Shown: positions 54,096 to 64,000 of the stretch, piece by piece
Layout of the letters: each line of letters begins with the position of its first letter
Numbering within the stretch: position 1 is the first letter of the stretch
NCBI GenBank assembly: GCA_946811185.2
Contig: OX328098.1
Location: 42,905,650-42,969,649, forward strand
Direction: 5' to 3'
Source: Hippopus hippopus
Taxonomy: Eukaryota; Mollusca; Bivalvia; Cardiida; Cardiidae
DNA: 64,000 nt
Position numbers and translations under genes: made by a program
Notes under the pieces: model-generated
What the model was told of the DNA's origin: nothing
The model's input: the letters and a program-made list of their open reading frames with translations, nothing else
The model's database searches: none

Positions 54096-55285
54096 GACAA
54101 CTCCCTAGAGTCCCCATGTAAATATATATCCATCTATGGGATATACCACTATGTTACATACTTCCCCGCCACATAAAGATCCATCCTCGAATCCTTCACT
54201 TCAAGGATTGTTGCTTCATTTGTCAACTCTGTAAGTCTCATGGTGGGTACCAATGTACATGTAACAGCTCAGACAAATATTTAAACAGATCTGACCCAGG
54301 AATGAATCAAGGACCTCAAGGTCCCAAGAAGAATGCTCTACCACGTCACTAAAAAAGCTAGCCGCTGCAGTAAGGCAGTGTAAATGTTCCCTGATACAAA
54401 CACAAGCTACATGTATATGTCTGTGGGATAGCCCACTATACATGTACTACATTTTCACCAGCTGAACAAAGGAAGAATATCCCTGTGCGCAACAAAAATG
54501 CTGTTTGTCATGGCTGCTTTTTTTTTTGGACCAGGACGTGGAGAGGGGAGAACAACACGCGTAACAGAATATGCTGTATGAATATGATAGCGACATGGTC
54601 CAAACAGCCGTCTGAGTATCCCCGTCCACCCCTCTTCAATTGACTCCACAATGTTCTTTAAGTCTAACCTGTTTACATGATAATGATTGTGTGTGTCCCC
54701 TGAAGATGATATGGGTTGATACAGATCTTTCTAAAGTTCTTATTCAGTGCAAAAAAGGAACATGTAACTGTGGTAGAAAATAACGCCCAGGCCAGAGTTT
54801 GAATTCTATCTAGAGTCTAGACCTTTAAATATATTTATTTTACATTGATGGAGAGACAAGTTCTTACAATTTACACTAATCTCATTCTATTCTGCTTCCT
54901 GGAAACCACACCAGTACTCGCGCCGAATGTGTGGGCCATTGAGTGGTTCCAAAGCTGACACCAGCTCCCAGGAATTGAACTCTGGACATTATGGTTGAAA
55001 GGCCGACGCCACACGAATCCTAGACTCTTAACTTACCTTGTGAGTGCCCCAACACTTGACATGGCCCTATTTTGGTTTGAATCATATTTTTTACAAATGA
55101 GACAGGTGCTGTTAAGGTCTTGGCTGTTAAAAGATATTCTCTGAGGTGAGAATTACTTTTAAAATACTAAAGGTAATTCTTTATGCTTCCGTTCAGAATA
55201 GAAAATGCATTACATGTTTTTTTCTACATCGCCTCGAAATTTGTCGGAGCATACGACTTTGACATTTTAAGATCTTAGTAAAATA
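54096..55285. other. No gene; possible decayed tRNA-like pieces
   Basis: Reverse-strand AGTGACGTGGTAGAGCATTC and TTGATTCATTCCTGGGTC (54290-54355) and GAGTTCAATTCCTGGGAGC (54960-54985) have weak A/B-box character. Reverse-strand frames at 54447-54649 overlap each other and show no domain. Confidence 0.5.
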
Positions 55286-55288
55286 TGA

Positions 55289-55517
55289 TTAACTCTTTAC
55301 CAGAGAAAAAAAATATAAGCCAGTCCATATTCAAAACAGTAACATATGACAAAGTCTTTGCAGGTCAAAGGATGAGATTTGTCTTTAAAACGATAGAAAA
55401 CATTGTGGGAAACGGAGAAAATGCTGGTAACCAGCATTTCCTCCTTATCTCACAATGTTTTCAAAAGCCTTCTTTCATAAGGAACATTAAACAACGGACT
55501 GTTTTGAAAAGGGTTTG
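55289..55517 (-). mobile_element. Family 1 MITE
   Basis: TTAACTCTTTACCAGAGAAA start, hairpin GGGAAACGGAGAAAATGCTG, end GACTGTTTTGAAAAGGGTT. Confidence 0.5.
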
Positions 55518-55519
55518 GT

Positions 55520-56580
55520 TTATTTACATGAATTAAGACCGAATCCATTTTTGTGTGTGTGTGTGTGTGGAAAACAGTGGCATTTGTTTAAACACTTATG
55601 GTTGCTAGCAGAATGATCTTGATTTTTGCAGTCAAAAAAGCAGTAAAAAAATCTGATTCTGTCGATGTATATTCTATTGGTATTTTTGAGCCAATGTCAC
55701 CATTACATGACTTACAAATAGAGAATTTTAATGCTTTTATTCCAGAAGCTCAAACTACTACTTTTTGGTAATTTGTTACCTAATTGGCGACCGAGGAAGA
55801 TAAATGTGTTGATAAAAAAGGTCAACAGCTTATTGTAAAACATCCCAATTATTTATCTACTTATTTTCTAATGTATTCCTCCTACTATGCCTTTGCTTTT
55901 CGTTTCTTTGCAACCCGATTGTTATGAAAACGACACTTGAAAATTATGAACACAACACCCGATTATTTAAGGGAGAGTATTCCTCCAAATTTTGTTAATA
56001 TGTAAAGCAGAGTTGCTTCCCTTATATTTAAGAGCCGCGTGCAAACGCGTTGTATATCCCGTAACCGTCCGATAGAAGAAGATCGATAACAAGCGGTATC
56101 GGGCTGCCAGTTTGTAAAAGTGTGCATCACGTTTATAAATAGTCTGTCAAGACGATCGGCATAAAAACGTTTTTTTTTTGTTTTAGGCTAAAACGGATTC
56201 TAGGCTGATCGGGTAACACCTAGATAAGGATTATTCAGTAAGGAAGATTGCTCTATTGTAACCAAAAATTGGGTTATCTCCTTAAATCATATATGATATC
56301 ATGGAGGTCAGGTCGAGAACACACTTCTTCAATAGCAACTATTTCAAACAAGAATACTTTACTTAAAATGTAACATGTAAAATTTGCTATAGATCTAAAA
56401 TGAGGGAACCTGCTTTACTTTCGCATTTATATGGATATTTTAAGCAGTTACGTCACTTTTTTATAACCTATATATATTAACAACTCATGAGATGACAGGG
56501 TTACTTCAAAGCAGGGATTTTATATACGATCCCTGTTCAAAGCCACTTAATATTGTAACAAAATTACCCATGGTTTTACT
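55520..56580. other. No gene found; (GT)n tract and a hairpin
   Basis: A GT run at 55553-55569 and the small CAGGGAT hairpin at 56504-56541. The 56000-56230 stretch is slightly richer in CpG than its surroundings but shows no exon. Confidence 0.5.
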
Positions 56581-56584
56581 AGAG

Positions 56585-57065
56585 CTCTAGTTCGGCTGTT
56601 TTCGAAGAATGTCATAGCCCTGGCATCGTCGCCTGTGTCGTTATCGTCATGCAAAACTTTAAATTACACCTTATAATATCTCTGTTAATACTGTATATGT
56701 TTACTTCAAACAGGGATCTTATATAGACATATATATCTATATATACGATTCCTGCTTCAAAGTCGGACAACTTGTCAACTATGAAAAGGCGAACCAATCC
56801 AACAGGGGTAGGTCCAACATAATTTGGCACAGTAATGCCCCTTTTTCACTTAGATTTTTCCAACTACCTCGACATTTTGAATATCTCTGTCATTACTAAA
56901 GATACCTCACACTTAGATGTTTATATTAAAAAGAGAAATTCACACAATAGGGGCACGTAAAGTTCTATCGAAATAGTTTGGCACAGTTATGCCCCTTTTT
57001 AGACTTAGAATTTTCATTAAAAGCAAGTACAGTCGAGGGTTGGCACCAACAAGCGTAACTCTTGT
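56585..57065 (+). mobile_element. Family D tandem-unit element
   Basis: AGTTCGGCTGTTTTCGAAGA start, TAATATCTCTGTTAATACTG, two CACAGTTATGCCCCTTTTT-type motifs, end GCGTAACTCTTGTT. Includes the hairpin at 56704-56762. Confidence 0.5.
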
Positions 57066-57069
57066 TATA

Positions 57070-58145
57070 TCTTGTATAATATAAATTGATGTTTCGCGGT
57101 ATTAAAGCAGATACCATTATTGGTTCCAAGTCTCAGAACTTCATGGTACAAAACTCGTGTTGCACCAAATATTCTTTGAATTTGCGTTTATTGATCCTTG
57201 CCAAAGTAAAGTCAGAATAAATTAAAGGGAAATGAATTATTGGATTGGAGCCCAAGTAGCCTAACACCCGACACCGCAAAGAACCCGATATTAAGTGTTG
57301 CTTTTCGTTGTCAATTTTGGTATACCCGATCTTTTCGGTATTTCTGTACCTTTTGGACTAAATGATAATTATGAGAAAGTGAAAGTACAGTTTTTCTTTC
57401 AGAAAGTAAAGGGTGTCAATGAATTAAACAAAATTAGTCAGAATTAAAAGGGAGCGAAATATTATACAACTGCAAAAAGTTAGGTAGATATATTTGTCCA
57501 AATCCTGGCAAATTGATGCTTCGTTCCTGGAATTTTGTCTAAATATATAGCTCAGGTCGGAATTCCCCCTGTATTATAGTCAGATGTGCAACGATTGGCC
57601 ATTTTCTAAAACGGAAACCCTTTCTGTCCAATAGAGTAAAGGCTTATGTCGCCTTAATCAATTCTGACCCACTTTTAATTTCCGCTATCATTTTCCGTAA
57701 ACATTGAGTTAATGTGTTCGTGAGAAACAAATGGTTTTTAAAAGTTCAGATCACACGAAAACATCGACAGCATAATTGTTTTTGGAATTTGGTATGTTTG
57801 TCTTTACAAATATTTCATTGTTATCAGTTTGCTTTACCAGGATTCGCTGAAAAGTACCCCCGATTCGGGGACTAGCTCCGATGTTATTTTTGTGATTGTT
57901 TCTAGTAATCACAAAAATAACATCGGAGCAAACCTTCAGACTGAAGGTAGCTGAAAAGCTGAATATATGAGGTGTTAAATCCAGCAATGGACATCTTTCG
58001 GTAATGGAGTGTACAGTATCGCTTCATCAATAGGACTTATGAATCATGGGTCAAGATTACGCATTCTTTTTAAGACTTCTGAACATTCAGATTTTCTTTC
58101 AGGAAACCTAAAAAGTAAATAAACAGACTCTGTAGGCTGTTGTCA
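57070..58145. other. No gene; one perfect hairpin
   Basis: Perfect 23-base arms 57875-57897 and 57907-57929 (GCTCCGATGTTATTTTTGTG and onwards) with a 9-base loop. Otherwise nothing supported. Confidence 0.5.
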
Positions 58146-58147
58146 TT

Positions 58148-58362
58148 TAACTGTTTACTTGATGGCTAAATTACAGGCTTGTTTCAAATGGGGGGGAAAA
58201 TGCAGATGACAAATGTTACTCAAATTGGGATTCGTCTTTGAGAGAGAAGAGAATATTGTGGAAAAAGTAGAAAATGCTGGTTACAGACATTCTGTTCTTG
58301 CCCCACAGTGTTTACAAAAGCGTCCTTCCTGGGAGCCAATAACACATGAGATTGTTTAGTTT
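58148..58362 (-). mobile_element. Family 1 MITE, diverged
   Basis: TTTAACTGTTTACTTGATGG start, GTGGAAAAAGTAGAAAATGC, ATGAGATTGTTTAGTTTC end. Confidence 0.5.
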
Positions 58363-58514
58363 CTACAAACCATTCATTTACTTCACACACGACCTAGAGT
58401 TCCTGGCTTTTAACCACTAGGCACTAGCTCATCTGATTTCTTTTAACTGATCCATACCATTGCCATGATAATTGGTTTTATCAGTGTCTGACCATTGCTG
58501 TGAATTTTTTAGCT

Positions 58515-58600
58515 TTGTTTAACAGTATCTCAGTTTTTATCATAGTGGCCAGTAGCCTTTGGATGCACTCCAGATTTTCCTGTAAACCTATGAGCAGTAA
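58515..58600 (-). mobile_element. SINE tail fragment, reverse
   Basis: GTTTAACAGTATCTCAGTTT then ATCATAGTGGCCAGTAGCCT resembles the complement of the SINE tail. Confidence 0.5.
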
Positions 58601-58669
58601 ATAAACCCAGCAGACCCTTTTTTTTGAGAAATACAACCTGAATGATTGCAATTTCAATGTTGCCGCGGT

Positions 58670-58775
58670 CTAGAAGGTCCCATCAAAGCAGATAGTGTGG
58701 ATCAAAGAGCAGACTGTACATTCTGTGTTTGATCTACACTGGCTGCAAAGGCAATCAAAGTTGTGGAGGGCCCTT
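58670..58775 (+). mobile_element. Family 3 MITE, short
   Basis: AGATAGTGTGGATCAAAGAG, GCAGACTGTACATTCTGTGT then TTGATCTACACTGGCTGC. Confidence 0.5.
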
Positions 58776-59004
58776 TAACCCTGTACCACACAATCCCGAC
58801 TTTTAATGACCCTGACAAAGAAGCCTTTTAAAAACATTGTAGGAAAAGAAGAAAATGCTGGTAACCAGCATTTTCTCCTTTTCCCACAATGTTTTCTATC
58901 CTTCCCAAGACAAATTTCAATTTTTGAGCCATACTTACGTTGTCGTCTGCAAATGCTTTCAATTTGGACTGGTCTACAATTTTGTCGTTTGGTAAAGAGT
59001 TAAG
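58776..59004 (+). mobile_element. Family 1 MITE, very good copy
   Basis: TTAACCCTGTACCACACAAT start, hairpin with two mismatches, TGTCGTTTGGTAAAGAGTTAA end. Confidence 0.5.
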
Positions 59005-59072
59005 GGTTAAGTTGCTTTTGCAGACGGTGTAAATCAAGACCACAGTGCAAAGAACGTGCATTCTGATCGTTT

Positions 59073-59322
59073 AGCGCGGCTGTTTTCAAATAAATTTAGA
59101 GGTATCATCAAAGCCCTGTCAACTGTCATCGCTGTTGTCTGCACCATTGTTGTGCAAAAACTTTGACATTTTGTAATATCTCTATTACTACTGAAGATAT
59201 TTACTTCAAACTTGGACAAGGTGTAACTATTAAAGTATTTTTGACACAGTTATGCTCCTTTTTTGACTTAGAATTTTCATTGAAAATCAAGTAACGGTAG
59301 CTGAGCAGGCAGTGCCCTTGTT
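59073..59322 (+). mobile_element. Family D element, single unit
   Basis: AGCGCGGCTGTTTTCAAATA start, ACTACTGAAGATATTTACTT, GACACAGTTATGCTCC, end GGCAGTGCCCTTGTTTT. Confidence 0.5.
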
Positions 59323-59324
59323 TT

Positions 59325-59795
59325 ATTTACACTGTTCAGAACCTTGCAATGTATTTTTGCCAAATAGAACTTAAGTTGCAATGTCTTGTTTCTTTTTGTC
59401 ATGTGTATTGTAAAAGCAAATGTATCGCTTTTTCTATGAAGTATTTCAATTTTACACTGTATTTATCCATTTTTGTTTGATGTGTGATGGGGAGGGGAAG
59501 GGAAGAAAGGTGGAGGATTGGGGAGACGTACTTCATTGTAGGTTATACAAACATTAACATTTAGTGAACTGTAAGTTGCTGAAGTTTGGTAAAAAAATGG
59601 TGCATATGTTTTATTATATTGATCATAGATATTGTTTCCTTTTACAGTTTGTGAAGAATAGAAGTTAGGCAGAAACATGGCATCGCCATGCCAGAATGCT
59701 GAGATCAGTATTATACAGTTTATGACAGAGGTATCTGTTGATAGTCTAGTTCTGAGAATATTTTCTTTGAATTCCAAAAATTATGTAACTTGTGC
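59325..59795. other. No gene or recognised repeat
   Basis: A reverse frame at 59463-59777 has no recognisable domain. Confidence 0.5.
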
Positions 59796-59798
59796 TGA

Positions 59799-59935
59799 AC
59801 TCTTTACCAAGTGATCTTGTGTGTTAATGCCCTTAGGCTGGCAGAAGGCTTTTGAAAACATCATGTGGTACAGAAAAAATGCTTATAACTTGCATTTTTT
59901 CCTATTTCCACAATTACCTTTCCTCACTTACCAAA
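59799..59935 (+). mobile_element. Family 1 MITE, left part
   Basis: GAACTCTTTACCAAGTGATC, GCAGAAGGCTTTTGAAAACA, hairpin decayed. Confidence 0.5.
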
Positions 59936-59939
59936 GATG

Positions 59940-61750
59940 GCATTGAGCTGTCGTAAGTCAGCTAAGAAATTTCTCACCTCATCGGTGTTTAGCCTATTTA
60001 GTAAACAAAAGGAAAATTTTCAACTGTTGCAAAAAAGCTTAATAATACTTGTAATGACCGTCTTTGCTAAGATATCTCATAAATTGTGTAACATCGCAGA
60101 TCTTAGATGAAACTTCATAGTCTAAGTATGGCGTAGACAAAGAGTACATACATGGATCCGTGAAATCGATATTTGACCAATCAGGTCATCGCATTTATTT
60201 TACCCGATGTGCAGCCTTGTTGTCTGCTATTTCGGTTCCCAAATAAATGACTGTTAACGTTGGAGGGATGCGATAGTTTTTATTTATTTTGTGTTTTAAA
60301 CATTTGAATTTCAGAAAAAGTTTAAACTTGTACCGCTGATGTGAGATCACGCAGAGGCTGTGGACAAGTTTGAATTATGATAATGACTGAAAATGGGACA
60401 TATGCAAAGACTTCTGATCAGCGCTACATTACACAATGGATTAATTAATGCTATAGTGTTTTTTTTTTCCCCTCTGAAAGATTTTGAAAGAGACAAAAAT
60501 GTTTTAAAGTGGAAAACAAAGGCAAAAATAGATCTATATCAATTACGAATAAAAAGTAAATACGTTTACTTGAATATCTAACCTGTTCAATAACCTATGC
60601 AAATCCAAAATGTGGCACTTGTCATCAATGTTGAACAGTTAGACGTTACTCTTAAAACTCTTGGTACATGAAGAATATGCTGAATGTGTAGATATAGATC
60701 AGATTGCAAATAACATGCAGTTTAACTTGGATTAAAACTGTCTGCTATTTACAATAAGCATATTGGTGTGTATTCTTCACTACATATTCCTCACTAAAAG
60801 TAGAATTCAATTATAAAATTAAGTCTAACTCTGTTCTGTACCGGTGGAACTTCAGCTAAAAAGGCAACTTATGTTAGTTAAATAGACTTTTTACATAGTC
60901 GTATTAAACTGGATTGACACATCTGCCATTTCAAAGGATTTGTCGGTAAACTTTTAACTGATAAGAAGTGTGGTTGATTGCAAACCAATTTGCCACTCTA
61001 ATCAACTTGACCACCCGTTTGTCTTCAGTATATCATAAGATAAAACAAACTGATATTAACAAGTTTGTTAATTGACAGCACACTTAAAGCATGTTAAAAT
61101 CATAAGACAACCCTTTTTCCCTTAACATGAAATTGAAATTTTTCATAGTCAAGTCATAGTCAATTTTTCATAAACTTACACCTCTCTGTAGAATCAGACA
61201 ATCTATAATTTTTTCGAAATGCTTGTAATTCAGTGTTATTTAATTGGGTATGATGTTGAGATGACTTTACTATACGAAAACAAAAAGTATCTTTAATTCT
61301 ATTATTCTGTGGCAAAACGGAGGTTTGTTGAGGTGTTTTATTCTTTCTCATTGAAGTTCAAAACTTTGCTAAAACAAGTAGATCTATTACATTGTCCGTA
61401 ACCCCCGTAAATCACATTTTTTTGTACATATCTTTGTGCAAATTAGTTCAAGCATCTTTAAATTTCTTACCGAGAATTCATCCTCGGCAGAAACATATGA
61501 TAGAAATATTTTTTTCTGGAATTTTATTGAGAGAAACAGTCACGACTGCACAATTTAAGTAGCCTATCTCATATACAGTATATGTATTTACTGTGGTTGT
61601 TGTGGAGCTCTTGGCAACAGCAACCAAGGACGTCGGTTTATCTTATCACCACAGATCAATGTATTAGTATAAGGAAAATATGCACAAGCATCAGCAAGTG
61701 GATGTTTCGCGTGATACAACTACTTGAGAACAAGATTTTGTCTGATTTAA
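59940..61750. other. Longest stretch without supported features
   Basis: Only a weak family 3 remnant at 60690-60735 (GATATAGATCAGATTGCAAA then ATGCAGTTTAACTTGG). No exon recognised on either strand. Confidence 0.5.
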
Positions 61751-61756
61751 GATTAT

Positions 61757-62013
61757 GAGCTATGCTCTGGCAAAAGGGGGTTTAATGCATCTCCATGATG
61801 TATTATACCTAGGAAGTCATACCATTATGATAAACCCATGAAATCCATTTTGTCTAATAATCAATTGAATCATGAGGTAGTATGGTCATTGGACATTCTA
61901 AGAAATTTACAAAAAGTAAAAGTATCAACCCATGTAAACCTGTGCAGGCTGACATGGGTTGATACTTTTTGCAGATGCATTAAACCCCTTTTTCACAGAG
62001 CATGGTACATGTA
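61757..62013 (-). mobile_element. Family 2 MITE
   Basis: GAGCTATGCTCTGGCAAAAG start; AAAGTATCAACCCATGTAAA then CCTGTGCAGGCTGACATGGG; CCCTTTTTCACAGAGCATGG end. Confidence 0.5.
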
Positions 62014-62031
62014 TCTCGATACATTTAACCC

Positions 62032-62565
62032 TATACCAAACAATCCCAGCCAAGCCCCTGTAGCTCAGTCTGTAGCATACAGAACTTGATAATGGAGTAG
62101 CTGGTTCTATCCCAGGCTCAGCCAATTTCTTTCTGAGGACTGATGATAGTCATTGCAACAGGATTCATTCCTCTCTCACAGCTAACCTTTGTTTCAACGA
62201 TGATTATGTGGGAAAGCAGCCAGTGGTCTGGAAAGAATATTGTGCAGAGTCCTGGTAAAAGAAACTCCAGGAAAGCATGCATAGGTGCCATGACCGCCAC
62301 ACTATGACTGAAATAATGTTAAAAAGATGAAGTTAAACAGCCAGCCAGCCAGCTATCTTTAATGACCCTAAACAAGAAGCCTATTTTAAAATATTGTTGA
62401 AAAGAGAGAAAATGCTGATAACAAGCATTTTCTCCTTTTTGCATATTGTTCTCTACCTTTCCAAAAAAAAAGATTCAGTTTCTGAATCACTTTTATTTTG
62501 TCACTAGCAAATGCTTTCAATTTGAAAAGGTTTGAAAATAAGTCTTTTGATTAAAAGTTTACTTA
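62032..62565 (+). mobile_element. Family 1 MITE split by a SINE
   Basis: Left TTAACCCTATACCAAACAAT then CCCAGCC; right AGCTATCTTTAATGACCCTA, hairpin GAGAGAAAATGCTGATAACA, TTTTGATTAAAAGTTTA. Confidence 0.5.
62050..62353 (+). mobile_element. tRNA-derived SINE, best copy
   Basis: CCTGTAGCTCAGTCTGTAGC (A box) and CTGGTTCTATCCCAGG (B box) within 70 bases, then a conserved body with ATTCATTCCTCTCTCACAGC, GGGAAAGCAGCCAGTGGTCT and AAACTCCAGGAAAGCATGCA. Ends in AGCC repeats; AGCC at both borders suggests the target duplication. Same family as 10030-10315. Confidence 0.5.
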
Positions 62566-62711
62566 CAGTAACTGTTAACTGACTGATCAGATCCCATAAT
62601 GATCTGGGATAAGCACAGTCCACAAAAGCACCTTATGTTTCATAGAGTATGCTGAAGTTGAAATCTAGTTTGTTTGCACTCAGAATTATCATTCCAGAAA
62701 TATGTTATTGT

Positions 62712-62905
62712 CAACTCTTCACCAGAAGACAAAAATTTTGGACTTACTGATATTGAAAGCATTTGCAGATGACAAATCATAGTGATGACATTCATCTTCC
62801 AACAAATGAAAAAAAATGGTGAGGAAGGAAGAGAAAATGCTGGCAACAATATTTTAAAAGCGTTGTTCCACAGGGTCTTAGAAAGATTGTTTGGTAAATT
62901 TCTAT
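62712..62905 (-). mobile_element. Family 1 MITE, right hairpin arm deleted
   Basis: CAACTCTTCACCAGAAGACA start, GGAAGAGAAAATGCTGGCAA, AGATTGTTTGGTAAATTT end. Confidence 0.5.
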
Positions 62906-62914
62906 TTGACTTTT

Positions 62915-63369
62915 TACCTCACGACAAAATTTTAGACTTTTCCAATTCCAAAGCATTAAATATTTGCAGAGGACATGTTAAGGTCTACGGCAGATTACTC
63001 TCATTATTAAAAGACGGAAGCTGCTGAGATTGGCCGAACAGCCTTTATGAAAACGTCGATGTTACACGATATTTACCGATGAGTTAGTGGGTCTACGGCC
63101 CCTAACTCTCATATTTTAAAAATACGGAAGCTGCCGAGATTGGGCAAAAAGCCTTTACAAAAATGTCGATGTTACATGATATTTACCGATGAGTTAGGGG
63201 TCGTAATCCTTAAATATGGCACAAATGGTAGGATTTGTGTTTTAAAATGGAGAAGACAATGTGGGACAAGAAGAAAATGCTGGTGACCAGCGTTTTCTCC
63301 TTTTTCAATGTAATATTTTCATAAGGCCTCTTTCTCGGGGTCATTAAATCTTGGGATTGTGAGTTAACC
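62915..63369 (-). mobile_element. Family 1 MITE carrying a 228-bp TTAA insertion
   Basis: TTTTTACCTCACGACAAAAT to GAGGACATG, then the insert, then ATATGGCACAAATGGTAGGA and hairpin GGACAAGAAGAAAATGCTGG. Removing the insert restores the normal family 1 order. Confidence 0.5.
62982..63209. mobile_element. Small TTAA-flanked element with duplicated core
   Basis: TTAA at 62978-62981 and 63210-63213. Starts GGTCTACGGCAGATTACTC; the inverted right end reads GGATTACGACCCCTAACTC. Core of about 115 bp, with CGGAAGCTGCYGAGATTGG and CGATGTTACAYGATATTTAC, is present twice. Confidence 0.5.
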
Positions 63370-63592
63370 CTTTACCACACAATCACAAGTTTTAACAACC
63401 CTGAAGAAGGAGCCTTTTGAAAACATTGTGGGAAAAGGAGAAAATGCTGGTTACCAGCATTTTCTCCTTTTCCCACAATGTTTTCTACCCTATCAAAGAC
63501 AAACTCTATCATTTGAGCCCCATTTAAATTGTCGTCTGCTAATGCTTTCAGTTTGGACAAGTCTTAAATTTTGTTGTTTGGTAAAGGGTTAA
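63368..63592 (+). mobile_element. Family 1 MITE, near-perfect
   Basis: CCCTTTACCACACAATCACA after TTAA; central hairpin perfect (33-base arms, central T); TTGTTTGGTAAAGGGTTAA end. Shares its left TTAA region with the previous copy. Confidence 0.5.
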
Positions 63593-63719
63593 AGGGTTAG
63601 GTATCAATATAACGCTTTCAGTGCCAAATGTATAGGCTCCACCCCTTGCAGGGCTGAAAGTACAATCCACGGAAATTCAGAAAGATTTTTATCTAGGAGG
63701 CTTGTTATCTGCAAAGGCA

Positions 63720-63950
63720 TAACCCCTTATTGACTAATCCAGACTTTTAACAGCCCTGAAAAACAAGAATTATGAAAATATTGTGGGAAAAGGAGAAAAT
63801 AATGGTAACCAGCATTTTCTCCTTTTCCATCAATGATTTCTATCCTATCAAAGACAGATCTCATAAGTTGAGCAATATTTAATTTGTTGTCTGCAAATGC
63901 TTTCAATTTGGACCAGTCTAAATAAAATCTTGTTGTTTGGTAAAATGTTA
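63720..63950 (+). mobile_element. Family 1 MITE
   Basis: AACCCCTTATTGACTAATCC start, GGGAAAAGGAGAAAATAATG hairpin, TTGTTGTTTGGTAAAATGTT end. Confidence 0.5.
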
Positions 63951-64000
63951 AAATATGGACAAATCTAAAATTTTCTCATCTAGCAAAGAGTTGATTTAGA

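Noticed and set aside
54447..54649. Two overlapping reverse-strand frames as a first exon
   Set aside because: Frames overlap in different phases and neither has a recognisable motif or convincing donor.
62050..62125. tRNA gene
   Set aside because: A and B boxes belong to a SINE with a conserved 3' body also present at 10030-10315.

Overview
The window is eukaryotic nuclear DNA: AT-rich, intron-rich and dominated by interspersed repeats. The repeats (elements opening with an AGCTCACCTGAGC-type hairpin and built of internal tandem units, V/tRNA-type SINEs, palindromic MITEs) and the two genes point to a marine mollusc, most likely a bivalve. That assignment is inference; no marker gene fixes the species.

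Only two protein-coding genes are supported, both on the + strand and both split by introns with GT-AG borders that keep the reading frame. (1) A stomatin-family (SPFH/band 7) membrane scaffold protein, seven coding exons from 30017 to 37329, missing only its extreme N-terminal exon. (2) A C1orf53-like DUF5522 protein, three coding exons from 46023 to 49223, with the diagnostic C-terminal cysteine motif. Nothing suggests that the two work together; they are simply neighbours.

Much of the rest is mobile DNA. Family 1 is a roughly 225-245 bp palindromic MITE with about 60 recognisable copies or fragments. It has TTAA target sites, CCCTTTACC/GGTAAAGRG ends and a central perfect hairpin of up to 33 bp arms, so it is probably piggyBac-like. 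Family 2 (GAGCCATGCTCTG ends, central CAGCCTGTGCAG palindrome) and family 3 (central GATCAGACTGCACA palindrome) are further MITEs. Helitron/'pearl'-like tandem-repeat elements lie at 5.5, 11.5, 19.4-22.7, 24.2-25.6, 30.2 and 51.8-53.1 kb. Single foldback or DNA-transposon copies occur at 1.6-2.5 (pogo/Tigger-like), 2.2, 2.9, 8.0-8.5, 12.8-13.2, 15.7, 30.5, 44.8-45.8 and 50.1-50.6 kb.

The most unusual object is at 9052-9571: a complete 520-bp miniature LTR retroelement (TRIM) with a 5-bp target duplication, an exact 18-nt tRNA-Pro primer binding site and a polypurine tract. Both of its LTRs carry a tRNA-like Pol III promoter (A box plus B box). It resembles in principle the plant Cassandra elements, whose LTRs carry 5S rRNA, but uses a tRNA-like cassette instead.

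Layout: 0-9 kb repeats; 9.05-9.57 kb TRIM; 10-29.8 kb SINEs, MITEs and Helitron-like arrays; 30-37.4 kb stomatin gene with MITE-filled introns; 37.4-46 kb MITEs and a DNA transposon; 46-49.2 kb DUF5522 gene; 49.2-64 kb MITEs, a foldback element, SINEs and unannotated AT-rich DNA. Repeat boundaries are read by eye and may be off by several bases.
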